A DNA stretch of 64,000 bases from Megalobrama amblycephala (lineage: Eukaryota > Chordata > Actinopteri > Cypriniformes > Xenocyprididae). The notes under the pieces were generated by a model, which saw only the letters and a list, made by a program, of their open reading frames with translations, made no database searches and had not been told where the DNA came from. Positions 35,956-50,000 of the stretch are shown here, piece by piece. Every line of letters starts with the position of its first letter. Within the stretch, counting starts at the first letter, position 1. Both the position numbers and the translations under genes were made by a program. The stretch spans positions 38,069,396 through 38,133,395 of the forward strand of contig NC_063054.1 of NCBI RefSeq assembly GCF_018812025.1, in the 5' to 3' direction.

Positions 35956-37387
35956 TACCCAATCGCTGAGTTGTTACGTCTGACCCAGGATCTGTGTAAT
36001 ACAAAAACTACCCAAACGCTGGGTTGTTACGTCTGACCCAGGAGCTGTGTAACACAAAAACTACCCGAATGCTGGGTTGTTACGTCTGACCCAGGAGCTG
36101 GGTAACACAAAAACTACACAATCGCTGAGTTGTTACGTCTGACCCAGGATCTGTGTAATACAAAAACTACCCAAACGCTGGGTTGTTACGTCTGACCCAG
36201 GAGCTGTGTAACACAAAAACTACCCGAATGCTGGGTTGTTACGTCTGACCCAGGAGCTGGGTAACACAAAAACTACCCAAATGCTGGGTTGTTACATCTG
36301 ACCCAGGAGCTGGGTAACAAAAAAACCACCTAAACGCTGGGTTGTTATGTCTGACCCAGGAGCTGTGTAACACAAAAACTACCCAAATGCTGGGTTGTTA
36401 CGTCTGACCCAGGAGCTGTGTAACACAAAAACTACCCAAACGCTGGATTGTTACGTCTGACCCAGGAGCTGGGTAACACAAAAACCACCCAAATGCTGGT
36501 TTGTTACGTCTGACCCAGGATCTCAGTAACACAAAAATGACCCAAACGCTGAGTTATTACATCTGACCCAGGATCTGTGTAACACAAAAACTACCCAAAC
36601 GCTGAGTTGTTATGTCTTACCCAAGAGCTGGGTAACACAAAAACTACCCAAACGCTGAGTTGTTACGTCTGACCCAGGATCTCAGTAACACAAAAACTAC
36701 CCAAACGCTGAGTTGTTACGTCTGACCCAGGAGCTGGGTAACAAAAAAAACACCTAAACGCTGGGTTGTTACGTCTGACCCAGGAGCTGGTTAAAAGAAA
36801 AACTACCCAAACGCTGGGTTGTTACGTCTGACCCAAGAGCTGGGTAACACAAAAACTACCCAAACGCTGAGTTGTTACGTCTGACCCAAGAGCTGGGTAA
36901 CACAAAAACTACCCAAACGCTGAGTTGTTACGTCTGACCCAGGATCTGTGTAACAAAAAAAACACCTAAACGCTGGGTTGTTACGTCTGACCCAAGAGCT
37001 GGGTAACACAAAAACCACCCAGACGCTGGGTTGTTACGTCTGACCCAAGAGCTGGGTAACACAAAAACTACCCAAACGCTGAGTTGTTACGTCTGACCCA
37101 GGATCTGTGTAACACAAAACTACCCAAACGCTGGGTTATTATGTCTGACCCAGGATCTATGTAACACAAAAACTACCCAAACGCTGAGTTGTTACGTCTG
37201 ACCCAGGATCTGTGTAACACAAAACTACCCAAACGCTGGATTGTTACGTCTGACCCAGGATCTGGGTAACACAACAACCACCCAAACGCTGAGTTGTTAC
37301 GTCTGACCCATGATCTGTGTAACACAAAACTACCCAAACGCTGGATTGTTACGTCTGACCCAGGATCTTGGTAACACAAAAGCTACC
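35956..37387 (+). repeat. 53-bp minisatellite, continuation after the DIRS insertion
   Basis: About 27 monomers of the same 53-bp unit resume exactly at TACCC, the base expected after the AAAAAC on the left of the DIRS element. Variants with GGATT and GATCTCAG are more frequent here than in the main block. Confidence 0.95.
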
Positions 37388-37718
37388 TGTAACGAAGTTC
37401 GTAAATGTGGGAAGAAGGAGGCGGGAACTGGCGAACATTCAACGTAACTTTAATGTAAAATAAACAAAGAACAAAACGAAAGTAATGCCGGCAGACCCTC
37501 GCGGACGTCTGCCGGCCACACAAACATAATAAAACATAACGTAAAGTCCAGGCCTGGTCCTCTCTCGTCCTTCACTGATGTCGCTCCTCCTTTTATGCCT
37601 CCGGAGCTCCTCCGTGAGAGACTCGAGGCCGGCACGCCTCACAGGTGACGCTCATTATCACTCGCGTCACCGGCCTTGCGCCGTTCCCTCACGGCTCTCG
37701 CCCGCCCTGCTCGTCACA
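37388..37718 (-). mobile_element. Solo LTR of a retrotransposon, 331 bp
   Basis: On the minus strand it begins TGTGACGAGCAGGGCGGGCG and ends TTCGTTACA, so it has the canonical TG...CA ends. A 5-bp duplication CTACC flanks it (37383-37387 and 37719-37723). A TATA box (CATAAAAG, 37597-37590) and an ATTAAA polyadenylation-like signal near the 3' end are in the right order on the minus strand. No internal coding region is present, so it is the product of LTR-LTR recombination. A Gypsy-type origin is likely but not proven. Confidence 0.8.
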
Positions 37719-37853
37719 CTACCCAAAAGCTGGGTTGTTAAGTCTGACCCAGGAGCTGGGTAACACAAAAGCTACCCAAAAGCTGGGTTGTTAAGTCTGA
37801 CCCAGGATCTGGGTAACACAACAACCACCCAAACGCTGAGTTGTTACGTCTGA
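37719..37853 (+). repeat. 53-bp minisatellite, last monomers
   Basis: About two and a half monomers, with AAAGCTGGG variants, lie between the solo LTR and the small MITE at 37854. Confidence 0.9.
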
Positions 37854-37944
37854 CTACACTGGAAAAATAACCCCAAAAAATTACCCAAAAGGTTCAACCC
37901 AGGACTTGGGTAGAAAAAAGTAACCCAATATTTTTTAGTGTATA
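37854..37944. repeat. Short MITE at the edge of the minisatellite
   Basis: Imperfect ends TACACTGGAAAAATAACCC and the complement of GTAACCCAATATTTTTTAGT enclose ACCCAAAAGG, CAACCCAGGA and CTTGGGTAGAA. These interior words are the same as the building blocks of the 53-bp monomer, which suggests the array arose inside such an element. Confidence 0.5.
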
Positions 37945-39757
<1,813 letters not shown>

Positions 39758-39834
39758 TTTTTAGTTCATGTTTATTTTATAATATTGTTTTAGTTAATGT
39801 TTTCCATAGATTTTGTTTTATTCAATGATAATAA

Positions 39835-40275
39835 TCCTGTTTTGGGGTCAGTAAGATTTTTTAAATGTTTTTCAAAGAAGTCTCTTCTGCTCACCAAAGC
39901 TTCATTTATTTGATCAAAAATACAGTAAAAATTGTGAAATATTTCCAATGTAAATCAGCTGTTTTCTATGTGAATATATAGTAAAGTGTAATTTATTCCT
40001 GAATTTTCAGCATCATTACTCCAGTCTTCAGTGTCACATGATCCTTCAGAAATCATTCTAATATGAGGATTTGCTGCTCAAGAAACATTTATGATTATTA
40101 TCAATGTTGAAAACAGTCATATGTTTTTGGAAACTGTCATACATTTTATTTTTCGGGATTCTTTGATGAATAAAAAAAGTTCAAAAGAACAGCGTTTATT
40201 TGAAATAGAATCTTTTGTAACATTATAAATGTCTTTACTGTCACTTTTGATTGATTTAACGTGTCCTTACTGAAT
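39835..40275 (-). repeat. Long-TIR foldback MITE, partial copy
   Basis: It starts at GTTTTGGGGTCAGTAAGATT and runs through TCTTCTGCTCACCAAAGC, the TTACTCCAGTCTTCAGTGTC core and ATAAATGTCTTTACTGTCAC, ending without the far tip. Confidence 0.7.
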
Positions 40276-40330
40276 ATATACAACACACATTCCGTTGTTT
40301 ACCTGATTGATTTCCTCTGTATCATTTCAG

Positions 40331-40425
40331 ACACAGAAAGACCTCTGTCTCCAGGGTTTCTCAGCAGGGAGGCGCTAGCGCTCAGTCGGCCACAGATAAG
40401 CAACCCCATGCTGGGTGAAGCGTAG
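40331..40425 (+). CDS. Candidate terminal coding exon of an unidentified gene
   Basis: A good acceptor (TTCCTCTGTATCATTTCAG, 40312-40330) opens a stretch that in one frame (first full codon at 40333) reads TERPLSPGFLSREALALSRP and then QISNPMLGEA before TAG at 40423-40425. The composition is protein-like and GC-richer than the surroundings, and the sequence beyond it stays GC-rich like a 3' untranslated region. A second frame also stays open for 27 codons, which weakens the case. I do not recognise the protein and see no partner exon nearby. It could equally be a conserved non-coding element. Confidence 0.25.
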
Positions 40426-41845
40426 TGCCTCCCTCCATCCTTCCATGCCGCGCGGTTTCCTGCTCCTCCTGAAACCCCCTCCTCCGTCTGACAGGCTGCC
40501 CGAGTTCAGCTGAGGACGGCGCTGAGGAGAACAAACCTGGATCAGACCAGATCTGGATGTGTCCTGCACACAAGCGCCCGGGGAAAACAAGACTAACATA
40601 TATCATCTATATTTTCAGCTCGGGTGAAACGTTCGTTTCCAAACTCACAAGACTGTATTCCCAGAGCTGCCTCCTTTTCCATGTTCTCTCCTTTCCATAC
40701 ATTAATATTGATGTTCGAACAAGCGTGGGTTTGCTCTTCACACACACAGGTTTTTGGCTGTTCCCCTACATGTGGCGCAATATTCGCTTTCCCTTCATCT
40801 GATCGTCCGCCGGCTCTCGCTTCATTTTAGGTGAATCAACGTGTGCTGAAAAGAGAAAGAAAGCATTAGAAAACGACAGCAAAGCTCTATTGCATCTCTC
40901 GCATCCTCGTCAGTCAGCATGCACTCAAAATAGACCCTATTTACTTTCTTAAACTCAAAAAAAGGCAAAATGAATCATTATTTTTAATTTAATTTAATTT
41001 GTATTTATTTTTTGATTTTATTACACTTTAATTATTATATTTTTATTATTTTTCCTCATGCAGTGTGTGGTTATTTTGTTCTGATGTCTTGTCAGTAATT
41101 TAATGCTGGTTCACGTTAATGTACTAAATGTTACAGTGATAAATAAATGATATTTTCTTCTTATATAAACTAGTAGCCTAGTCCTGTCGTTGTTGTATAA
41201 TCCCTTGTGGATGTCTCGCATCTCTATAATAAAATAGAATATTCAGCTGCCGCAGTGAGCTTTCACTGAAATTCTGCATTTGAAGCTCAGCAACAGCCAA
41301 ACCGGCTCTTGTGGATAATCATTTTAGCCGTTCCTATGGTGACGAAACAACCGAGGGTTGTCTTACGATCGCTTTTCTCAGATTATACATTTTCAAGCAT
41401 TTTCAAACCTGCAAAAACATCAGAATGTGTGGCACCTATTAGGATTATGTGAAAACACATTTAGACAGATTACACTGATTTTATGCGTCAGAGATAAAAT
41501 GTGCTGAATTCAAATGTGACAAAACAACTGATTGGCTACTGTTTCCAAGATATTTAAGTTTTTACATTTTACATCTCTGTATATTGTGTGTATATAGTAC
41601 CTGTTTATGTAACACGCAGCAAAAGAGTTATATAAATCTAATTTATTATGAAACAACAAGCAAAAAAACTATTTTGTACATAGATTAGTGTCTTTAAAGC
41701 TTATAAGCTTTTCTTTACAGTGAATATTGAACATCACTTAACAAGTGCTTTTAAATTTGCTGACATTAGAAGTGCTCTATTTTCATAGAGAAAAACTGCT
41801 TTACATGAAAATCATCATAGATAACAGATAGACTTGTGTCATATA
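40426..41845. other. GC-richer stretch followed by AT-rich intergenic sequence
   Basis: From 40426 to about 40830 composition is balanced (CCATGCCGCGCGGTTTCCTG, GAGGACGGCGCTGAGG) and no repeat is recognised. This could be a 3' or 5' untranslated region or a regulatory island. Beyond it, to 41845, the sequence is AT-rich and nothing stands out. Confidence 0.3.
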
Positions 41846-41847
41846 TA

Positions 41848-42689
41848 TAGTAGAGCTGCACGATTATGGTTAAATCAAGAATCACAGATTTTTTGTTTCA
41901 AACAGAGATCAAGATTCTCCCACGATTCTGAACAGACAACTAAATCTGAAATTTACAAGAGGTTCTGACAAACTGTTAATTGCTACAGTCTAATTAAAAT
42001 GTTTAATTAATCAGAATGAATTAATTAAAAAAACAGTTTGAGTGAATAATTCAATGGCTCACTCATAAAGACATGTTTCATTACTGGATGAATCAGCATT
42101 TTGAACGAATCTATTGAGTGAATGATTCAATGACATACATTTTTAAGTGACTTGTGGCGTAAAAATGTAATTGATACAATCAAGTGCCAAGTTACTTTGA
42201 GAAGGTGTGATTTACTCTATTTTAATCGCTACCGTAGACATCAGTGTTTATATCTGAACTATAAACTTTCATCCCAGAATAATTTGAATGATTTTAAGAC
42301 AGAAATAATGATAGTGTGTGGTTGAAAAGACTTAAATATTTAGAGCAGGTGGTCTTGAACGAGCCCAAACACAACATAAGACAATACGTAGATCACGGAG
42401 TGACATTGACAAGCTGCTTCGCCAAAGCAATAGGACTTCCGGGATCTGATCATGTCACGATTATGATGCAGTGTTTTCCAACGTCATTCGAAGTTTCAAC
42501 CAATTGAAACTGGATCTCGGGTATGGTGGGTAGGGACGATGTGTAGAGACCAATCGGACACTGTTTTGCAGCTGGAGCACGCTTGGATTGGTTTGATTGC
42601 TCAGATCTTGATTTACCATGCGCCATAAAATCGGATCACGGAGCTGAAACAGTGCTGAAAGATCATCACTCATCCACCAGGATATTATT
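41848..42689. repeat. hAT-type end and other repeat traces
   Basis: TAGAGCTGCACGATTATGG at 41850 is the tip type of a common hAT family. The GAATGATTCAATGAC-type repeat follows at about 42035-42140. The GC-richer part 42300-42660 (two frames of 63-70 codons) is unassigned. Confidence 0.4.
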
Positions 42690-42863
42690 ACTTGTTTAAT
42701 AATTTTAAATATTTTATATATAAATATAATATATTTTTGTTAAATATATACATGCATGTGTATATATAATAAATATACACAGTACACACACACACATATT
42801 ATTATGCATATTATGTAAACAAACTTTTATTTTGGATGCGTTTAATAGATTTGACAGCACTAA
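42690..42863 (-). repeat. End fragment of a TAGTGCTGTCAAAT-type repeat
   Basis: On the minus strand it starts TAGTGCTGTCAAATCTATTA, continues with ACGCATCC and AAAATAAAAGTTTG, then enters the typical TGTATATTTATTATATA and CACATGCATG microsatellite-like part. It is a very common fish element end. Confidence 0.6.
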
Positions 42864-43210
42864 ATAATATGCAAGAGGCAAGGTTATTGCAAACTAAAAC
42901 TATTAAAAACATATTTTGTTAATCAAAATAGTTGAAATAAAAATAAAATATATATATATAAATAAGTTGCACTAAAGCTGAAATAATTGAAATAATTATA
43001 AATTACATCTAAATAGTAATAAAAAAACTAATTTTAAAAATGTTGCTTACTAAAATTGCACTAAAACTGCAAATAAACAAAAACTAAATCTGAACTGACT
43101 AAAATTGAAATTAAACCTAAATAGTAATACAAAACTGAAAATATAAAAACAAAACCTAATTCAAAATATTTATAAATAATAATAAAATCTACAATTTTGC
43201 ATAAATAATT
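42864..43210. repeat. A-rich degenerate tract
   Basis: It is composed of AACTAAAATTG, AAATAAAAATAAA and CTAAATAGTAAT words. A larger tract of the same type lies at 61331-62330. Confidence 0.5.
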
Positions 43211-43649
43211 GCTAAAATAACACAGGTGAGTATGGTTTATCTGCTGTGGTGTTCTGAACGGTTGTAGTGCATTACTATACGGATGCTTGAAATAAACAAA
43301 CATTATTTGAGTCTCATGTTAACTTTTTGCATACAACTTTCTCCATCCAAAATCATTCCTGATTCTCATTAGCAGCACAATATCCATCAAATCTCCCCAA
43401 CCGCTCCTGTCATCTCCGGTTTAACAACCTGCGTTTATCCCTTCAGCATCACGAGTGAAATCAAAAGTCATTTTAAACTTGTGCTCTGTTAGTTTTCAGT
43501 CTGTCATTCGCAGTGCCCTACATATGCAAAGCCGGGATTATAAATATCAGGGCAGGGGAAAACGGGTTTCAATGGAAAAGTTTCTTCTCATTGCCCTTAT
43601 GTTCCTTTATATTCCTTATCTATCTTGGCTTCCTTTAACCTTGCATTTT
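43211..43649. other. Unassigned, partly balanced sequence
   Basis: I see no gene. An 81-codon frame 43455-43700 runs into the adjacent MITE and has no motif. Confidence 0.3.
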
Positions 43650-43960
43650 AAGACCAATATAGATTTTTCAACACTGATAATAATCATAAATGTTTCTTGA
43701 GCAGCAAATCATCATATTAGAATGATTTCTGAAGGATCATGTGACACTGAAGACTGGAGTAATGATGCTGAAAATTCAGCTTTGATCACAGAAATAAATT
43801 ATACTTTACTAGATATTCACATAGAAAACAGCTGATTTGCATTGTAATAATATTTCACAATTTTTACTGTATTTTTGATCAAATAAGTGCAGCCTTGGAG
43901 AGCAAAAGAAAAACATTAAAAAAAATCTTAATTATTGCCAACTTTTGACTGGTATTGTAA
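43650..43960 (+). repeat. Long-TIR foldback MITE, partial copy
   Basis: It contains TAATCATAAATGTTTCTTGA, the ATGATTTCTGAAGGATCATG core and GATCACAGAAATAAATTATA in plus orientation, ending near AGCCTTGGAGAGC. Confidence 0.7.
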
Positions 43961-45180
43961 ATCTATTTTTTGTTTAATAACTAACGCTCATACATGTACT
44001 GCTATGTCATAAATCTTTAACATCATTTTATAAATAACTGTACCTTTTGTACTGTAGTCAATAATACAGGGTCGTTCACCCAGAATGCCTGCGCAAAGAG
44101 AGGGAAAAAACCCTGACCCGCCCTCTTCACTCGGGTTAAGGTTAGGTTTGCCTTTTCACTTGAATGTTTGAGTGTCGTTAACTTCTCCTCCTAGAAGGAC
44201 GAGGACAAATAAGGACAGGGATCATGTCGACATACGAGGTCATGAACGTATGGAGAACTCGCATTTAGTTATTCTTTAACAGCCAAAGGAAAAATGTTCA
44301 CTTATGCTGTCATACAGTCTTTCTGTAAAACAAAGAAAAAGTGTTTCACAAACATTCAAATATTAAAATTACAATACTTCTGAAACATGGCATAGAACAA
44401 TATTAAGGCTGATATTATCTGCTGATACAGACCAATTCAGAAAATATGCAAACACACACATACATATATACACAAATAAGGACAGGAATCAGGAATCATA
44501 ATACAGGCATTCTATATATATATATTATTAAGTTTTTGTGCATCAACTGCTATTTCCATTAACTCGTGTTCAAATGCCCGGAACAGAAATGGATCAATTT
44601 AACCCATCTGTACGTTTTAACCCATGTTCCTGTAATGTGAACCGACAGCAAATTTGCTTAGTTTCGTTTATGACCCGCTTTGACCCAGAGAGAAAACAGG
44701 TCCCATGTCCCGGGTCAAGGTAATATTTGGAAAAATGTGCCCCATCAGCACAAGGAAGCATCTTCAAACACAGCTTGACCTCTTGGTAAAGGTTAAACGG
44801 TTGCATGAAGCGCATGACATGATAATCTATGGAACTGTGTGTTCTTTACATGCACACAAACACTGGCTGGTTAATGTATATGATTTAACCCTTCGAGTCT
44901 GTACAGAAGAACAGACAGTTTCATCTGCTAAGAAGTCAGATGATCTGAGAGGTTGTTCTGGTGCTGAAAATATGTACTCATGACTTTATCTGCTAACAGA
45001 GGCTGAAATTGTATTTTGATTCGTATCCTGCAGGACGGATCAGTAATGGCTACACGCCAGTAACCAAAATCAATTTTTCAACAAAATAACTGATATGTGT
45101 GTCCAAAGGGTTGTTATAGAATTAATTTTGTTACTTGAAATAACTTGTTTTATTTCAGCTAGTTTCCAAGGCAACGTTTC
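43961..45180. other. Intergenic, unassigned
   Basis: Overlapping short frames at 44538-44983 lie on both strands, and none has a recognisable domain or splice context. ACCCGGGTC-like words near 44705-44715 hint at an old repeat. Confidence 0.3.
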
Positions 45181-47084
45181 TCACTTTCATTTAGTTTAAC
45201 TTAATGTACGAAAACACCTAAACCTAAAGAAAAAATGAATAAAAACCTGGCATATTTAAAAAAAAAACAAAGACTAATAAAAATGACAAACACACACAAC
45301 AAAAATAACCAAAAATAAAAACATATTAGAGGTATTAATAAAAAGTATAATAGTATTACTAAAATAACACTGGTGTCCAATTTATGTTTCAAAAACAGGT
45401 TAACTTGTACATCAGTTATGTTATAAGAAATGAACTGAATTCAGAAATGAATTATTAAATTAGTTTCATGAACTATTAACAGATAATCCAATTATTTAAG
45501 GGTGAATCTCACCAAATCTGCCATGTCTATATCTATCTATCTATTGAATAAAGAAAATTAATTTATGTTTTTGCATTGGAGCATTTTTTTTCATGACATT
45601 CAATCAGCACTACATTGAAAAAAAAATATGTGTAGAATATATTTTCAGTAAGAAATTATCAGTACTTTTCACAAATAATTACAAAAAGTAACAAATCGAA
45701 TTATACACAGATTATACATATAGTATTTTCTTGTAAAACGTGCTCCAATAATCTTCAAAAAATCATTTTCACAGTGTATAGTGTGGAAAAACCTCATTAT
45801 CATAGATATATTGTACGTATGTGTTATATCATGATAAATTATTTAAACTGTCAAGCATACAGTATTTGTAAATGTACATCATGGCATTCTAGTACACTAC
45901 ATATATGCGTGTATATACGCTTCATTTACTGACTCTAGTGGTTTGTAGAGGCGAAGGCTATCCGAGGCCGCGGTTGCTCAATGTTTTGACATGTATTATA
46001 GGAATACGGATGGCCTACGCCGTGCCCTGAGGGTCTCCGGGTGGGTTTGTGTGAGGTTGTTTGCTTCTCTGACATGATTCTCTCGGCTCTCAGATAAGAC
46101 TCAGAGGGGCCTCTCTTCTTGTTGACAAAGACCCATTTGTGTCCTGTTGGAACACCCGATCAAAGCACGATCCCCGGGATGAAGCACACACACAGGGAAT
46201 GCCAGTAAACGCGTTTTCCTGATTGGGAAAGCAACTTTATAATGAGTGATCATAGCTCAATGTTTTGATCTTCAATCAAATGAACCATCATTTAAACCAA
46301 ACTGCCATTGTAATGAAGTTCAAAAATCAAAATATATTAGTAGAAACGCTAAAAAACAAAATGTATATTAAATATCATAACATTAAGACTTAAAATAAAC
46401 ACGTGTCACAGCCTTTACAAAACTTAATATTTAAGAAAAAAGTGCACTGTGATGTTGGTTAAATTGATATATATTAAATAATAATAAATATTCAATATAT
46501 CACCTAGTCCTAATGAGCAATACTGTGCTTCCCGTAAGAAGAGAATGATTTTCAGCAGCTAAAAACAGAAGCTTTTCACTAAACACAGATTCTTCACACA
46601 GTATGTGTATTTGCCTTCGAGGTTAATACTTATTAAAGACAGTCAGAACGCCACAGATCTGTTATTTACCTCTCTAAAGCCTTCAGGTCAAAAGCTCAGA
46701 TGTCAAACTGAAAGCCAAGGGTTACACCTCACTCCAAACGTACACTGCATTTCACTCGGACGGATATTAAGTTGGAAACTGATAGGTATTAATCAAACAT
46801 TTTCAAATTGTTCTGCATTTTTGAAAGGTTATTAATAAACTACTTGGGATTCTGTTAATCATGGCATTGTATTTTACCCCTACAATGAATATAATTGCTA
46901 CTGCCTTAAACTATTATTTTATAGACATTATGTCATAAAACAGTACCAGAAGTTAATAGCTAGAAACAGATATTTCAGACTCAATATGGACTGATATTTG
47001 CTTTGTTTTTTAATAAAAATGAACTAAATTAGTTTATAATAATGTCTTCTGTAGAATTGCTTTACAGCTGAAATTTAATTTGTT
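45181..47084. other. AT-rich intergenic sequence with one balanced island
   Basis: 45200-45380 is an A-rich tract. From about 45930 to 46220 the sequence is of balanced composition and non-repetitive, and contains an acceptor-like CTCGGCTCTCAG (46084-46095) followed by about 42 open codons. The 46605-46835 frame has no motif. Confidence 0.3.
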
Positions 47085-50000
47085 TCAAAACTGATGAATG
47101 CTGCAACACTGACACTGTTATTGAACTGAACTGAATCAACATTGAACTGGATTGAATCTGTTTAATAATTGATTAAATTTGCAACACTGACACTGTTTTT
47201 GAACTGAATTGAATCTGTTTAATAATTGAACTACAACATTGACACTGTTATTGAACTGAATTGAATCTGTTTAATAATTGAACTGCAACATTGACACTGT
47301 TATTGAACTGAATTGAATCTGTTTAATAATTGATTAAATTTGCAACATTGACACTGTTATTGAACTGAATTGAATCTGTTTAATAATTGATTAAATTTGC
47401 AACATTGACACTGTTTTTGAACTGAATTGAATCTGTTTAATAATTGATTAAATTTGCAACAATGATACTGTTATTGAACTGAATTGAATCTGTTTAATAA
47501 TTGAACTGCAACATTGATACTGTTATTGAACTGAATTGAATCTGTTTAATAATTGAACTGCAACATTGATACTGTTATTGAACTGAATTGAATCTGTTTA
47601 ACAATTGATTAAATTTGCAACATTGACACTGTTTTTGAACTGAATTGAATCTGTTTAACAATTGATTAAATTTGCAACATTGACACTGTTATTGAACTGA
47701 ATTGAATCTGTTTAATAATTGATTACATTTGCAACATTGACACTGTTATTGAACTGAATTGAATCTGTTTAATAATTGATTACATTTGCAACATTGATAC
47801 TGTTATTGAACTGAATTGAATCTGTTTAATAATTGAACTGCAAAATTGATACTGTTATTGAACTGAATTGAATCTGTTTAATAATTGATTAAATTTGCAA
47901 CATTGACACTTTTTGAACTGAATTGAATCTGTTTAATAATTGATTAAATTTGCAACATTGACACTATTATTGAACTAAATTGAATCTGTTTAATAATTGA
48001 TTAAATTTGCAACATTGATACTGTTATTGAGCTGAATTGAATCTGTTTAATAATTGATTAAATTTGCAACATTGACACTGTTATTGAACTGAATTGAATC
48101 TGTTTAATAATTGATTACATTTGCAACATTGACACTGTTATTGAACTGAATTGAATCTGTTTAATAATTGATTACATTTGCAACATTGATACTGTTATTG
48201 AACTGAATTGAATCTGTTTAATAATTGAACTGCAAAATTGATACTGTTATTGAACTAAATTGAATCTGTTTAATAATTGATTAAATTTGCAACATTGACA
48301 CTTTTTGAACTGAATTGAATCTGTTTAATAATTGATTAAATTTGCTACATTGATACTGTTATTGAACTGAACTGAATCTGTTTAATAATTGATTAAATTT
48401 GCAACATTGACACTGTTTTTGAACTGAATTGAATCTGTTTAATAATTGAACTGCAACATTGATACTGTTATTGAACTGAATTGAATCTGTTTAATAATTG
48501 ATTAAATTTGCAACATTGACACTATTATTGAACTGAATTGAATCTGTTTAATAATTGATTAAATTTGCAACATTGACACTATTATTGAACTAAATTTAAT
48601 CTGTTTAATAATTGATTAAATTTGCAACATTGATACTGTTATTGAGCTGAATTGAATCTGTTTAATAATTGATTAAATTTGCAACAATGATACTGTTATT
48701 GAACTGAATTGAATCTGTTTAATAATTGAACTGCAACATTGATACTGTTATTGAACTGAATTGAATCTGTTTAACAATTGATTAAATTTGCAACATTGAC
48801 ACTGTTTTTGAACTGAATTGAATCTGTTTAATAATTGATTACATTTGCAACATTGACACTGTTATTGAACTGAATTGAATCTGTTTAATAATTCATTACA
48901 TTTGCAACATTGATACTGTTATTGAACTGAATTGAATCTGTTTAATAATTGAACTGCAAAATTGATACTGTTATTGAACTGAATTGAATCTGTTTAATAA
49001 TTGATTAAATTTGCAACATTGACACTTTTTGAACTGAATTGAATCTGTTTAATAATTGATTAAATTTGCTACATTGATACTGTTATTGAACTGAATTGAA
49101 TCTGTTTAATAATTGAACTGCAACATTGATACTGTTATTGAACTGAATTGAATCTGTTTAACAATTGATTAAATTTGCAACATTGACACTGTTTTTGAAC
49201 TGAATTGAATCTGTTTAACAATTGATTAAATTTGCAACATTGACACTGTTATTGAACTGAATTGAATCTGTTTAATAATTGATTACATTTGCAACATTGA
49301 CACTGTTATTGAACTGAATTGAATCTGTTTAATAATTGATTACATTTGCAACATTGATACTGTTATTGAACTGAATTGAATCTGTTTAATAATTGAACTG
49401 AAAAATTGATACTGCTATTGAACTGAATTGAATCTGTTTAATAATTGATTAAATTTGCAACATTGACACTTTTTGAACTGAATTGAATCTGTTTAATAAT
49501 TGATTAAATTTGCAACATTGACACTATTATTGAACTAAATTGAATCTGTTTAATAATTGATTAAATTTGCAACATTGATACTGTTATTGAGCTGAATTGA
49601 ATCTGTTTAATAATTGATTAAATTTGCAACATTGACACTGTTATTGAACTGAATTTAATCTGTTTAATAATTGATTACATTTGCAACATTGACACTGTTA
49701 TTGAACTGAACTGAATCTGTTTAATAATTGATTACATTTGCAACATTGATACTGTTATTGAACTGAATTGAATCTGTTTAATAATTGAACTGCAAAATTG
49801 ATACTGTTATTGAACTGAATTGAATCTGTTTAATAATTGATTAAATTTGCAACATTGACACTTTTTGAACTGAATTGAATCTGTTTAATAATTGATTAAA
49901 TTTGCAACATTGACACTATTATTGAACTAAATTGAATCTGTTTAATAATTGATTAAATTTGCAACATTGATACTGTTATTGAACTGAATTGAATCTGTTT

